Shown one piece after another: positions 13,101-20,591 of a stretch of DNA of 64,000 nt. Both the position numbers and the translations under genes were made by a program. Source of the DNA: Reyranella massiliensis 521 (lineage in GTDB: Bacteria; Pseudomonadota; Alphaproteobacteria; Reyranellales; Reyranellaceae); contig NZ_HE997181.1 of the NCBI RefSeq assembly GCF_000312425.1, positions 2,799,675 to 2,863,674 on the forward strand. The letters are read 5' to 3'. Positions within the stretch are counted from its first letter, which is position 1; each line of letters opens with the position of its first letter. Below the pieces are notes generated by a model. It made no database searches. It was given only the letters and a program-made list of their open reading frames with translations, and was not told the DNA's origin.

Positions 13101-14505
13101 CTCCGGCGGCGTCGACCCGACGCAACCGATTCCGGACTATCAGCTTGCCTACGGCCTGCGGCCGGTCACCTCCGACCCGACCGCGCAGACGGGCCGCGGG
13201 GCGCCGGACGTTTCGGCCAATGCCGGCGGCAACCTCTCCTACCTCACGCCCAACGCCGACATGGTGGGTACCGGGCCGGACGGCGGCACCAGCGCCGCCA
13301 CGCCGCTCTGGGCCTCGCTCGGCGTGCAGCTCAACACGATCTTCGCGGATCAGGGGCTGCCCAACCTCGGCTACATGAACGACCTGCTCTACATCGCCTC
13401 CGCGATCGCCCCGGCGGCGTTCAACGACATCACCATGGGCAACAACACCTCGTCGTTCACCCTGGGCGGCAGCTACCACTCCAATGGCACCGACCTGACG
13501 CCGACCGGCTTCGGCTATTCGGCGATTCCTGGATACGACCTGGCGACCGGCCTCGGCTCGCCCAACGGCGTCCTGCTGGCCCGTGCGCTGACCACCATTG
13601 CCCATGCCCAGACCACCTACGCCGACAGTCCCGACATGCTCGACGCCGCGGGCGACGGCTGGGCGAGCGGCGCCAGCCAGAGCCTGCTGTTCCAGACCAT
13701 GTCCGCCGGCAGCGCGATGGTCGGGCTCGACCTCGGCGGCAGCTCGGTCGATTTCCTGAGCGGCGCCTCCTCCACCTACGCCTGGACCGCGCGGCTGGCG
13801 CAGCAATCCCTGCAGGCCGATTTCGATCCCGCCCTGGTGCGGCTGTTCGACAAGGCCGGCCAGGGCGCGGTGATGCAGGCGTCGGTCTCGGCCGGCGAGA
13901 GTGTCGGCGTGTCGATCAATGCCTCGGAGGCCGACGCGATCCAGGGCTCGCTGAGCAGCCCCTTTGGCTTCGCCGACTTCGTGACCGGCACGAGCGCCGT
14001 GCGTGTGGCACGCCCGGTCGCCGTGGCCGAGACCGTGAACGGCCTCGACGATCAGGTTGCCGTCGTGCGGGTGCGCCAGAACGGCGAGGACAAGCTGTCC
14101 CTCAGCCTCTACCGGGTCGACGATCTCTCTGGAACGATCGGCGGACTGGCGCCGGGTGACGCGGGCTATGCCGCCGCCGCCCAGGGCCGCGCCTACCAGT
14201 TCACGAGCGGCGGAAATGCGCTGGCCGGACCGGGCTACGGCAACTACACCCAGGCCGGGCTGAGCAATGTCGACTCCGGCGACCTGATCGCCATGCAGCT
14301 CACCAACCAGACGTCCGGCTCGACCTTCTGGGCATTTTCCCAGGCCAACGAGAGCGCCGGCGGCCAGAACGTCAACCACGTCTGGAACTACGGCCTCAAC
14401 ACATGGGGCTGGGAGGACGTGCGTGGCGGCGGCGACCACGACTACAACGACCTGCTGGTGCAGCTCGACTTCACCAGCTCCTACGGGAACGGCTGGCTGG
14501 TGTGA
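7186..14505 (+). CDS. Giant multidomain sedolisin-family (S53) protein with beta-helix, DUF4214-like and DUF4114-like parts
   Basis: 2,439 residues from the ATG at 7186 (GGAG six bases before it); the open frame extends upstream without coding features. Order: a GAGSLRAAI-type start and Asn/Gly-rich right-handed beta-helix repeats (1-640); a DUF4214-like region (646-800, LFIGWFGRAADPVGF); a beta-rich, possibly propeller-like stretch (810-1200); an RTX-like patch near 1222 (IGNDKITG, GGGADTI); a prokumamolisin-like propeptide (about 1530-1652); and an S53 peptidase. Likely catalytic residues are E1769 and D1773 in GERSLDVGV, oxyanion D1826 in SSFGDDQS, and S2036 in GGTSAATPLWA. The C-terminus (2379-2430, GWEDVRGGGDHDYNDLL) is DUF4114-like. 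There is no N-terminal signal peptide, so type I export through the C-terminus is an inference; no exporter genes are adjacent. Role: acidic-type serine-carboxyl protease at or outside the cell surface. Confidence 0.85.
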   Translation: MATFTVVNLNDSGAGSLRAAIEASNAEPAGVTNTIEFAVTGTIVLGSDLPSLTRPVDIVAGNPATGNPPTVGIDFNGNAGLVFAAGSEGSELVGLSLGNATGNGVTLHAGSITLNNNYIGLALDGSAAGNTGDGVFVAATSSGNNLGFNPDAATLAESGQPATGVVSNVISANGGNGITLNGADNNEIVSNRIGTSTDGNTAMANGGHGIWLTNGATGNMIGGAVAGNDASGDQNNPTGNKGNIADVVVVTPPLGNLVSGNGGNGIQIDTGSNSNTLSGNFVGTTANGLAALGNTGDGVAILESDSVTLSGCVFVDNPFIYYNVIGGNLGNGVHVTNADNVVIQANFLGLGADNNTIVGNQLDGLLIDGNSRNTQVGGVIPLGNVISGNVQNGIEVADTASGFSTLNTFGGTTAFFGAAPNGANGILVTSTGGNQTIQTNVISGNTGNGIEISGNAWGVSIVPNIVGLDTRGDGAFPNGGSGIVFSGNAHDNFVGGTDLIGNLSVIRQNTVSGNAGYGIEITGTAYNNVIADSAIGTNIQELAAIANGLGGVLVSSTGVGNIVGSPLVGWTPLPSPAVSYNVISGNTGPGVTLAAGTNYNAVINNYIGLNIVAQPVLPNGGGAIQNDGGVNLIYGNGAHGALPWQSPTGQLESLFIGWFGRAADPVGFRQDMEEVLSLMLGGDSIAAAMLKASEDFAASPAIGIYAPLASLTTPVTSPTLEQIALTNGFINQSFNNLFGRNATTSEQTIWREAFFDGAIPFANLVYDIASSAQNNDVVAMNAKILAASYFTTAFASTPLDPPSLAEMQGAVSGVTNGTTLFNSQAATDALMSGTHTQVEYQSILEPGNITTGVRASLDGTVILTGSKTVEGSTGTEAYLYHGPLNNTAAGEFYVLDPTFAGQTVTTATFYGPDTAIFTPGIGLGNVRAVGSYQYAENPAGVFNHGMIYEGPITGIGGTWTEVTVPSNGVNVVGGVTVPGTVANTILHSTQGNLVVGNYDISGPGGILLGANGFIYNIATGQYTLMNVNGSYDNLTSLYGIWQNGVGSDTYTIAGGSKDGTGLNAAFLQTYNASTGEFSNLTFYNGFNKAGGLLTHFENITAVPGGFNLVATTDSGPAMAAITLNPDGTFGDAVWTAIQLPGSELLTGNIAYQNVVGGIYNTGDSDTVATYLGVVQQSYVNTDGGLIMPVGSHDFSYSLSVHGSIGATITGSTTAGNVLGGSIGNDKITGTASLVLADTIYTGGGADTIILAAGHTASTRVQLFAGNSLTNADALQPGSSVSPITGSVVDANDIPQLGWWGQATGQLGGPVTNASTNGGMGTGTSADMTTVQNFVVGSGGSGDMIDISLAAFSNLIRSADGDAPRPGAAIFSNIVGPGGTITVDDATVIRIDSPGGFVGAADLAAALQANPITFAGPQDGALNHYLVAYQDTGGNVRIADMSIQGGGGSFTDTAGGSTLAISDMAQLQGVTLSSLQTSNVNLLAGTAVEHSSYLDFTGWRINDATSVMDAYGLEASDVSEATFAGLNVALILDRAQDPTALLAEDWGTRQQTLAEMNDNGTLWTTYGADQTLYNSVVEQLTTTYGLTILDGTDSANKGDYVSSAESRTIWVELNTAEQFASLFGTTLYQSTQEDNEFVFWNGDLLLPEEWNIQGLWFDTENVPPPSNMTPGVSTTLPQGAQSPGNNSSLGLTLSPQQISELYNFPLAGLDVETGAIGLIEPGIGSALHPSQTKTFQELLTEYLASVGQTGNGTVSVQGENGQTYNSGAGERSLDVGVVASINPNSDIYLFNGSGYNGNADASTFTAIQSALWDPALTAAVLSSSFGDDQSMSPNSPFYAAYRQLQLDAALKNVSLFNALGDGGSGNETGNGLTNLSYNETSPYNVMVGGTSFSTFDAAENDVTLNPSLVAPALANDQATLWRLMAGGLTALPQNLAALQTFAETVWNQYFVVGNHITISNSPFEGGYLVNTTTSGGVDPTQPIPDYQLAYGLRPVTSDPTAQTGRGAPDVSANAGGNLSYLTPNADMVGTGPDGGTSAATPLWASLGVQLNTIFADQGLPNLGYMNDLLYIASAIAPAAFNDITMGNNTSSFTLGGSYHSNGTDLTPTGFGYSAIPGYDLATGLGSPNGVLLARALTTIAHAQTTYADSPDMLDAAGDGWASGASQSLLFQTMSAGSAMVGLDLGGSSVDFLSGASSTYAWTARLAQQSLQADFDPALVRLFDKAGQGAVMQASVSAGESVGVSINASEADAIQGSLSSPFGFADFVTGTSAVRVARPVAVAETVNGLDDQVAVVRVRQNGEDKLSLSLYRVDDLSGTIGGLAPGDAGYAAAAQGRAYQFTSGGNALAGPGYGNYTQAGLSNVDSGDLIAMQLTNQTSGSTFWAFSQANESAGGQNVNHVWNYGLNTWGWEDVRGGGDHDYNDLLVQLDFTSSYGNGWLV

Positions 14506-14556
14506 CCGTCACGCTGGCCTGTACCGGAGAGCCGGTTCGGGCTATCTGATCGGTCA

Positions 14557-14820
14557 GTGGAGTATCTCAAGGAATTGGTGAACCGGGCCGGCCTCGGCGC
14601 CTGGGAAACGTGGAGCACGCAGTATCGCGTGCTCGCCGTCGTCGTGGGCCTGCTGGTCGCCTACTGGGCCCTGCGGATCGTCCTGCCGACAGTGCTGCGC
14701 ATCCTGCGGCCCGTCATTTTCCTCGGCTTCGTCTTCATTGCCGTCTGGGCGCTGTTTCCTACCGAGACCTGCTCCTTCGAGATCCTCTCGAAGGTGCCGG
14801 TCCTCTGCGCCAAGCAGTAG
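14557..14820 (+). CDS. Small inner-membrane protein
   Basis: 87 residues from a GTG codon. One long or two short hydrophobic segments cover residues 25-68 (VLAVVVGLLVAYWAL, then VIFLGFVFIAVWALF), flanked by an amphipathic N-terminus and a tail with two cysteines. No family is recognised. It follows the giant protein gene by 51 bases and could be co-transcribed with it, since no T-run terminator separates them. No clear ribosome site is visible at the GTG, so the start is uncertain. Confidence 0.55.
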   Translation: MEYLKELVNRAGLGAWETWSTQYRVLAVVVGLLVAYWALRIVLPTVLRILRPVIFLGFVFIAVWALFPTETCSFEILSKVPVLCAKQ

Positions 14821-14836
14821 CGGCCGGCCCGGCCCT

Positions 14837-15709
14837 TCAGCGGGCCATGAGCTCGTCGAAGCGATCCAGATAGTCGCGGGCGTGCGCCTTGTAGTCGGCG
14901 CCGGGCACATGCAGGTGCGCGTCCGACACCATCGCCCACATCGCCTCGCGCAGGGCGCTCGCCGCCTTCATGGCCTCGAAGGAGCGGCGGACCGCCGGCG
15001 TCGCCCCGCCCTCGAAGTAGGCGTCGAGCAGGGCCGTGTCGTCGGCTTCGGTGAAGGCGCCGTTGGACGAGAGGTTGGCGAGATCGAACAGGGGCGTACC
15101 GAAGCCGCCATATTCCCAGTCGATCAACCAGAGCCGCTTGCCGTCGTCCATCACGTTGCCCGGCAGCAGGTCGTGATGACCGAATACGACCGGCATCGGC
15201 GCCTGCCGGTGCTCCAGCCGCTCGGCCGCTTCTAGGTAGCGCGGCAGATCGGGCGCGAACGGGCTCTCCGCCACCGCGATGGAGCGGGCATAGTCGCGGA
15301 TCACGCGGAAGACGGAGAAGAAGTTGGGCGGTCCGGCGATGTGTCGGCCGACCTCGCGATGGCAGCGCTTCAGGAGCGGCGCCAGGCGGCCGATGTCGGC
15401 GCGCAGGTCGGCCTCGGTGAAGGTCCGCGCATCGAGGTGGCGCATCACCATCAGGCTCGGTTCGAGATGGACGATTTCGGGCGACAGGCCCGCCGCATGG
15501 GCCGCCTTGGACGCGGCGCGCTCTCGGTCGCGGAAGACGTGGTGGACGGGAATGTCCTCGCCGCAGCGCACGACGAACTTTTCGCGGCCGTCATCCGCAA
15601 CATAGGAGATGTTCGTCAGGCCGCCGGTCAGGAGCGAGAGCGCGACCGGCCCGCGCCAGCACGGCAGGCGCTCGATCCTCCGCTCCAGGTCTTCCTCCGG
15701 CTTTCGCAT
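14837..15709 (-). CDS. Phosphotransferase of the choline/aminoglycoside kinase family
   Basis: About 290 residues with the kinase-like fold of APH/choline kinases: the N-lobe stretch GGLTNISYVAD, the catalytic loop GHHDLLPGN (Brenner-type HxDxxxxN) and the metal-binding IDWEYGGFG. The pattern is nearest to choline/ethanolamine kinase-like enzymes, which phosphorylate a small alcohol with ATP; the substrate is not shown. The ATG at 15709 (MRKPEEDL) follows AAAGG; an upstream in-frame start at 15745 is possible. Its 3' end faces the small membrane protein gene. Confidence 0.8.
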   Translation of the reverse strand: MRKPEEDLERRIERLPCWRGPVALSLLTGGLTNISYVADDGREKFVVRCGEDIPVHHVFRDRERAASKAAHAAGLSPEIVHLEPSLMVMRHLDARTFTEADLRADIGRLAPLLKRCHREVGRHIAGPPNFFSVFRVIRDYARSIAVAESPFAPDLPRYLEAAERLEHRQAPMPVVFGHHDLLPGNVMDDGKRLWLIDWEYGGFGTPLFDLANLSSNGAFTEADDTALLDAYFEGGATPAVRRSFEAMKAASALREAMWAMVSDAHLHVPGADYKAHARDYLDRFDELMAR

Positions 15710-15804
15710 CGCGGCGTCGCCTTTCACCAGCCTGCACGGGATCATTCCACGGCCTGCACGCCCGCGCTACGGTCGCCCCCGAATTGAAGAAGGAGCAGGC
15801 CCCC

Positions 15805-17484
15805 ATGCCCGACGCACGCGTCACCAACACCATCACCGGCCGCGACGCCTTTCTGCGCGTGCTGAAGGACGAAGGCGTCTCCAAGATGTTCGGCAATCCC
15901 GGCACGACCGAACTGCCGATCATGCATGCGCTCTCCTCGGCGCCGGAGATGGGCTATGTGCTCGGCCTGCAGGAAGCCATCGTGATCGCCATGGCCGACG
16001 GCTATGCCCGCGCCTCGGGCAAGCTGGTCTCTTGCAACGTCCATGTCGCGCCGGGTCTCGGCAACGCCATCGGCTCGATCTACACCTCGTTCATGTCGGG
16101 CACGCCGATGATCGTGACCGCCGGCCAGCAGGAACAGGGCCACGGCCTCACCGAGCCTCTGCTCTACGCGCCGCTGGTGCCGATTGCCCAGCCGGTCGTG
16201 AAGTGGGCCACCGAGGTCAACCGCATCGAGGACCTGCCGCGCATCCTGCGCCGCGCGGCCAAGGTCGCGACCACCGAGCCGACCGGCCCGGTCTTCATCT
16301 CGCTGCCGGGTGACATCCTGAACAACGAAGCCGCCATCGACATGGGCGAAGTGACCCGCGTCGACACCGCGGTACGTCCGAGCGACGCCGCGCTCGACCA
16401 GCTCGCCCGCCGCCTGCTCGCGGCCAGGAAGCCGGTGATCCTGGCCGGCCACGAGATCGCGACGTCTGATGCCTTCGCCGAGGCCGCGGCGCTCGCCGAG
16501 GCGCTGGGCGCGCCGGTACTGCAGCAGACCGTGGCCTGGGGCGCGCATTTCCCGTCGGAGCATCCCGCCTATCTCGGCGCGCTGAACCGCGACCAGAAGC
16601 ATGTGCGCCGCGTGCTGTCCGACTACGACTTCATGCTCTGCGTCGGCGCCGACCTTTTGAAGATGTCGGTGTGGAGCGAGACCGAGCCGCTGCCCGAGAC
16701 CACCAAGGTGGCGATGATCGGCCAGCGTGACTGGGAGATGGGCAAGAACTTCCCGGCCGAGATCGCGCTGCGCGCCGACGTGAAGGAAACGCTGAAAGCC
16801 CTCGTGCCGCTCCTGAAGAAGCTGGGCGGCACGGCGCTCGCCGACCGCGCCAAGGGATCGCTCGCCGAGATCGCGCCGCGCAACTGGAGCGCCCAGCGCG
16901 CGCAGCGCAAGGCCAAGCTCACCGCTCCTGCCGCCACCGACAAGCCGCTGCCGGCCGAATGGGTGATGATGCGCCTGAGCGAGAAGCTGCCCAAGGACGC
17001 CATCGTGGTCGAGGAAGGCCTCACCAGCACGACGACCTTGCCGAGCTACTTCCCCTTCCGCGACCGCAACAGCTTCTTCGGCAATGTCAGCGGCGGCATC
17101 GGCTGGGGCATCGCCGCCGCGGTCGGCGTGCAGATCGCCGAGCCCAAGCGCCGCGTCGTCGCGGTGATCGGCGACGGCAGCGCCATGTACTCCATCACCG
17201 CGCTGTGGAGTGCGGCCAACCAGAAGCTGCCGGTGATCTTCCTGATCACCAACAACGAGGGCTACCAGATCCTCAAGAACCGCCTGAAGCTGTTCCACGG
17301 CAACGACACGCCGATCGGCATGGATTTCAACGATCCGCCGATGAACATCACCGCCATTGCCCAGGGCTTCGGCGTCGCGGCAGAACGGGTCGACACGACC
17401 GCCGGCTTCGACGCCGCCCTCGACAAGGCGCTCGCCCGCACCGACGGCCCGACCTTGATCGAGGTGATGGTGAAGAAGGCTTGA
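15805..17484 (+). CDS. Thiamine-pyrophosphate enzyme, benzoylformate decarboxylase-like
   Basis: 559 residues with the three-domain ThDP fold. The N-terminal catalytic glutamate is E36 in NPGTTELPIMHAL. The C-terminal ThDP/Mg site is the GDGSAMYS...NN motif (GDG about 40 residues before the paired asparagines). The pattern is nearest to benzoylformate decarboxylase and related 2-oxo-acid decarboxylases, rather than acetolactate synthase; the substrate is not proven. The ATG at 15805 is chosen because GAAGAAGGAG lies upstream. The gene ends at a palindromic repeat. Confidence 0.82.
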   Translation: MPDARVTNTITGRDAFLRVLKDEGVSKMFGNPGTTELPIMHALSSAPEMGYVLGLQEAIVIAMADGYARASGKLVSCNVHVAPGLGNAIGSIYTSFMSGTPMIVTAGQQEQGHGLTEPLLYAPLVPIAQPVVKWATEVNRIEDLPRILRRAAKVATTEPTGPVFISLPGDILNNEAAIDMGEVTRVDTAVRPSDAALDQLARRLLAARKPVILAGHEIATSDAFAEAAALAEALGAPVLQQTVAWGAHFPSEHPAYLGALNRDQKHVRRVLSDYDFMLCVGADLLKMSVWSETEPLPETTKVAMIGQRDWEMGKNFPAEIALRADVKETLKALVPLLKKLGGTALADRAKGSLAEIAPRNWSAQRAQRKAKLTAPAATDKPLPAEWVMMRLSEKLPKDAIVVEEGLTSTTTLPSYFPFRDRNSFFGNVSGGIGWGIAAAVGVQIAEPKRRVVAVIGDGSAMYSITALWSAANQKLPVIFLITNNEGYQILKNRLKLFHGNDTPIGMDFNDPPMNITAIAQGFGVAAERVDTTAGFDAALDKALARTDGPTLIEVMVKKA

Positions 17485-17495
17485 TACTGACTTCA

Positions 17496-17585
17496 TGTCA
17501 TCCTGAGCGTTAGCGAAGGATCTCATGCCAGTTGCCTCACCGACGGCAGGCGGCGATGAGATCCTTCGCTTCGCTCAGGATGACA
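17496..17585. repeat. REP/BIME-like inverted repeat
   Basis: The left arm at 17496-17526 (tgtcatcctgagcgttagcg, then aaggatctcat) and the right arm at 17556-17585 are reverse complements except for a small difference in the middle (GTTAGCG against GAAGCG), with a 29-base loop. It fills the space between two convergent genes. Repeats of the type TCATCCTGAGCG...AAGGATCT are dispersed in many bacterial genomes. It may also act as a bidirectional terminator or mRNA stabiliser. Confidence 0.8.
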
Positions 17586-17598
17586 ATGAGGTCCGCGG

Positions 17599-18447
17599 CT
17601 AATCCGCCGCCTTCTCCTGCTTCTTGATCGCGGGCATCAGGCCGGTCGGGTCGATCAGCTTGCCGTGCACCAGCATGTTATGGGTGTGCGCGAGATGATG
17701 GAGCGCGAATGACGTCTGCATGGCGCTCACCCGGCCCTGCGCATCCTGGGCGGCATTCACGGCCTGCTTGACGAGCTTCAGCGCAAACAGCGGCTTCTGC
17801 GCGATGCGCTCCGCCATCGCGAGGCCGAACGTCTGCAACTCGGCTCGCGGCACGACGTGGTTCACCATGCCGACGCGATGAGCCTCTTGCGCGGTGAGCC
17901 AATCGGCCGTGAACAGGAACTCCTTGGCCTTGCGCACGCCCATCTCCCAGGGGTGGGCGAAGAACTCTGCGCCGCCCACGCCCATTGCCACCGTGTGGTC
18001 GAGGAACTCCGCATCCTCGGCCGCGACGATGAGATCGCAGGGCCACATCAGCATCAGGCCGCCGGCGATCACCTTGCCATGCACCAGCGCCAGCGTCGGC
18101 TTGGGAATGTTGCGCCAGCGTTCGCAGAAGCCAACGTAGATTTCCTGCTCGCGGGCATACTGCGCTTCGGCGCCGGGCTTGCCGAAGCCGCCCCAGGTGC
18201 CGACCGTCTCGTGCTTGGCCATGTTGCCGTGGCCGTCGACCTCGCGCAGGTCGTGACCCGAAGAGAAATGCGGACCGTTGGCCGAAAGCACGATCACCTT
18301 CACGCTGTCGTCGAGCGACGCGCGGTCGAAGGCCTCGTTCAGCGCATAGAGGAAAGCCGTGTCCTGGGCATTGCGCGTGTCGGCGCGGTTGAGGACGATG
18401 TGCGCAATGCCGGGCTTCGGCACGTCATACAGGATCGGATCGGTCAT
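17599..18447 (-). CDS. Enoyl-CoA hydratase/isomerase family protein
   Basis: 282 residues of the crotonase fold. The oxyanion-hole segments are visible as SANGPHFSSGHDL (near residue 60-72) and VHGKVIAGGLMLMWPCDL (near 125). The acidic residues at the usual catalytic positions are not obvious, so the exact reaction (hydration, isomerisation or other acyl-CoA chemistry) is open. The ATG at 18447 follows GGGAGGAAGAG; the longer upstream frame lacks a ribosome site. It is divergent from the hydrolase gene, with only 33 bp between the starts, so the promoters overlap. Confidence 0.85.
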   Translation of the reverse strand: MTDPILYDVPKPGIAHIVLNRADTRNAQDTAFLYALNEAFDRASLDDSVKVIVLSANGPHFSSGHDLREVDGHGNMAKHETVGTWGGFGKPGAEAQYAREQEIYVGFCERWRNIPKPTLALVHGKVIAGGLMLMWPCDLIVAAEDAEFLDHTVAMGVGGAEFFAHPWEMGVRKAKEFLFTADWLTAQEAHRVGMVNHVVPRAELQTFGLAMAERIAQKPLFALKLVKQAVNAAQDAQGRVSAMQTSFALHHLAHTHNMLVHGKLIDPTGLMPAIKKQEKAAD

Positions 18448-18480
18448 CTCTTCCTCCCGCGAACCAGGGTTGTTTTCGTT

Positions 18481-19365
18481 ATGCCCACAGTAAAGCACAC
18501 CTTCGTCGAGACACGCGGTTTCACCACTCACCTTGCGGAAGCCGGGCACGGCGCCCCGCTCCTCCTCCTGCACGGCTGGCCGGAGTTCTGGGCGACCTGG
18601 GAGCCGATGTTCGAGCGCCTGGCCGATCGCTGGCGCCTGATCGCGCCCGACTTCCGCGGCTTCGGCGACAGCGAGAATCCGGCATCAGGTCCCTCGGATC
18701 AGGCAGGACCAGACATCCTGGCCGACGATATCGCCGCGCTGATGGACAGGCTCGGAATCGCCAAGGCAGGCTTCGTCGGCCACGATGTCGGCGCCTTCGT
18801 CATGCAACGCTTGGCGCTGCGTCATCCCGACAGGGTCGCCGGGCTTTTCTTCTTCAACTGCGGCACGCATGGCGTCGGGGCGCGCTGGCGCGATCCCGCA
18901 CAGATCAACGAGATCTGGTACCAGACCTTCCATCAGATGCCGTTTGCGTCCGCCATCGTCGGCGCTTCGCGCGAAACCTGCCGTGCCTACTTCCGGCATT
19001 TCCTCACGCACTGGTGCCATCGCAAGGATACCTTCGACGCCGTACTCGAACGCTGGGTCGATAACTTCCTGCGCCCCGGCAACCTGCAGGGCGGCTTCAA
19101 TTGGTACATCTCGCAGAATGCCGGAAGGCTCGCGGTGATGTCCGGCACCGCGCCCAAGCCGCCCAAGATCACCCAGCCCGCGCGGGTGCTGTGGGGACGG
19201 CACGATCCCGTGCTGAAGTCGGCCTGGATCGACGTCGTGCCGGAGTATTTCGAGAATGTGGAGGCCAGCATCGCCGAGGAGGCCGGCCACTTCGTCCACT
19301 ACGAGAGGCCCGATCTCGCCGCAGCAGAGATCGGGCGCTTCTTCGAGCGGATCGGCTACCGCTGA
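18481..19365 (+). CDS. Alpha/beta hydrolase, epoxide hydrolase/haloacetate dehalogenase-like
   Basis: 294 residues. HGWPEFWATW (31-40) is the HGxP oxyanion motif of epoxide hydrolases, nucleophile D102 sits in GFVGHDVGAF, and H270 in AGHFVHYERPD is the base. An Asp rather than Ser nucleophile points to epoxide hydrolase or dehalogenase chemistry. Residues 120-220 form the cap domain. The start at 18481 is the first ATG after the divergent promoter region. The gene ends four bases before the convergent asd gene. Confidence 0.83.
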   Translation: MPTVKHTFVETRGFTTHLAEAGHGAPLLLLHGWPEFWATWEPMFERLADRWRLIAPDFRGFGDSENPASGPSDQAGPDILADDIAALMDRLGIAKAGFVGHDVGAFVMQRLALRHPDRVAGLFFFNCGTHGVGARWRDPAQINEIWYQTFHQMPFASAIVGASRETCRAYFRHFLTHWCHRKDTFDAVLERWVDNFLRPGNLQGGFNWYISQNAGRLAVMSGTAPKPPKITQPARVLWGRHDPVLKSAWIDVVPEYFENVEASIAEEAGHFVHYERPDLAAAEIGRFFERIGYR

Positions 19366-19369
19366 GGCG

Positions 19370-20395
19370 CTATTCCGCCGCCTGCGCGCGGGCGGGTTTG
19401 GCGAGTTCCTCGGCGATCTGGACCGCGTTCCATGCCGCACCCTTCAGGAGCTGATCGCCCGCGGCGAACAGCACGAGGCCGTTGGGGTTCGAGAGATCGC
19501 GGCGGATGCGTCCGACATGGATGTCGAGATCGCCACTGGCTTCAAGCGGCATCGGGAAGTGATTGGCGGCGGCATCGTCCACCACCTTCACGCCCGGCGC
19601 CTTCTCCAGCAACGCACGCGCCTCGGCAGGCGAGAGCGGCTTCTCGAGTTCCAGGGTGATCGCTTCCGAGTGCGCGCGCAGCACCGGCACGCGGATGCAG
19701 GTCGGCGTGATCGGGAGGTCGGGCATGTGGAACATCTTCCGCATCTCCTCGACCACCTTGTTCTCTTCCTCGTTGTAGCCGTTCTCGGCCACCTTGGTGT
19801 TGTGCGAGAAGACGTTGAAGGCGATCTGGTGCGGGAACACCGAACGCGTGATCTCCTTGCCCTCGCCGTACTGGCGCACCTGGTCTTCGAGCTCCTGCAT
19901 CGCCGCGGCGCCCGCGCCCGAGGCCGACTGGTAGGTCGCGACCACGATGCGCTTGATGCCGGCGGCCTGATGGATCGGCCACACCGCCGTGGCGAGGATC
20001 GCCGCCGTGCAGTTGGGGTTGGCGATCACGCCCTTGTGCTGCGCGAGATCGCCCGCGTTCACTTCCGGCACGACCAGCGGCGTGTTGGGGTCCATACGAA
20101 ACGCCGACGAATTGTCGATCACGACCGCGCCCGCCGCCTTGGCGGCCGGCACGAACTCGCGGCTGCGCGTGGCGCCGGCGCTGAAGAAGGCGATGTCCAC
20201 GCCCTTGAAGGCGTCCGCAGTCAGTTCCTCGACCGGCCAGGTTTTGCCTTTGAACTCGAGCGTCTTGCCGACCGAGCGGGCCGAGGCGAGCAGCTTGAGG
20301 GAGGCAACGGGGAAGTTCCGTCGCTCGAGGACGCGGAGGATTTCGACACCCACCGCGCCCGTGGCGCCGACAATGGCGATGTTTTGAGCGTTCAT
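19370..20395 (-). CDS. asd: Aspartate-semialdehyde dehydrogenase
   Basis: Reduces aspartyl phosphate to aspartate semialdehyde with NADPH, the branch point to lysine/diaminopimelate, threonine and methionine. 341 residues: the N-terminal Rossmann loop GATGAVG, catalytic C129 in NPNCTAAI, the GAGAAAMQEL stretch, and HSEAITLELEKP near the C-terminal active-site half. The length is normal and all key motifs are present. The start is MNAQNIAIVG at 20395; the longer frame upstream looks non-coding. Confidence 0.95.
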   Translation of the reverse strand: MNAQNIAIVGATGAVGVEILRVLERRNFPVASLKLLASARSVGKTLEFKGKTWPVEELTADAFKGVDIAFFSAGATRSREFVPAAKAAGAVVIDNSSAFRMDPNTPLVVPEVNAGDLAQHKGVIANPNCTAAILATAVWPIHQAAGIKRIVVATYQSASGAGAAAMQELEDQVRQYGEGKEITRSVFPHQIAFNVFSHNTKVAENGYNEEENKVVEEMRKMFHMPDLPITPTCIRVPVLRAHSEAITLELEKPLSPAEARALLEKAPGVKVVDDAAANHFPMPLEASGDLDIHVGRIRRDLSNPNGLVLFAAGDQLLKGAAWNAVQIAEELAKPARAQAAE

Positions 20396-20532
20396 GGCGC
20401 AACAATACAGGACCGCCCTCGAGGCCGGAACGAGGCAGCCCGCCGCGCCTTCAGTGTTCTTTCTCATCGCAGGCATGAGCCCCGTTGGGCCGGCCACCAG
20501 ATATGCGGCCCCGGGCCCTTCCCGCCCCAACG

Positions 20533-20565
20533 AAAAGGGCCGGCCCCCCGAGGAGGCCGGCCCTT
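20533..20565 (-). terminator. Rho-independent terminator of rpoH
   Basis: AAGGGCCGGCC (20535-20545) and GGCCGGCCCTT (20555-20565) form eleven perfect pairs. Read on the minus strand the stem ends in CCCTTTTCG, so it terminates transcription leaving the sigma factor gene. Confidence 0.8.
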
Positions 20566-20591
20566 CCTTTTCGTGTCCTGGTCCGAAGCGC

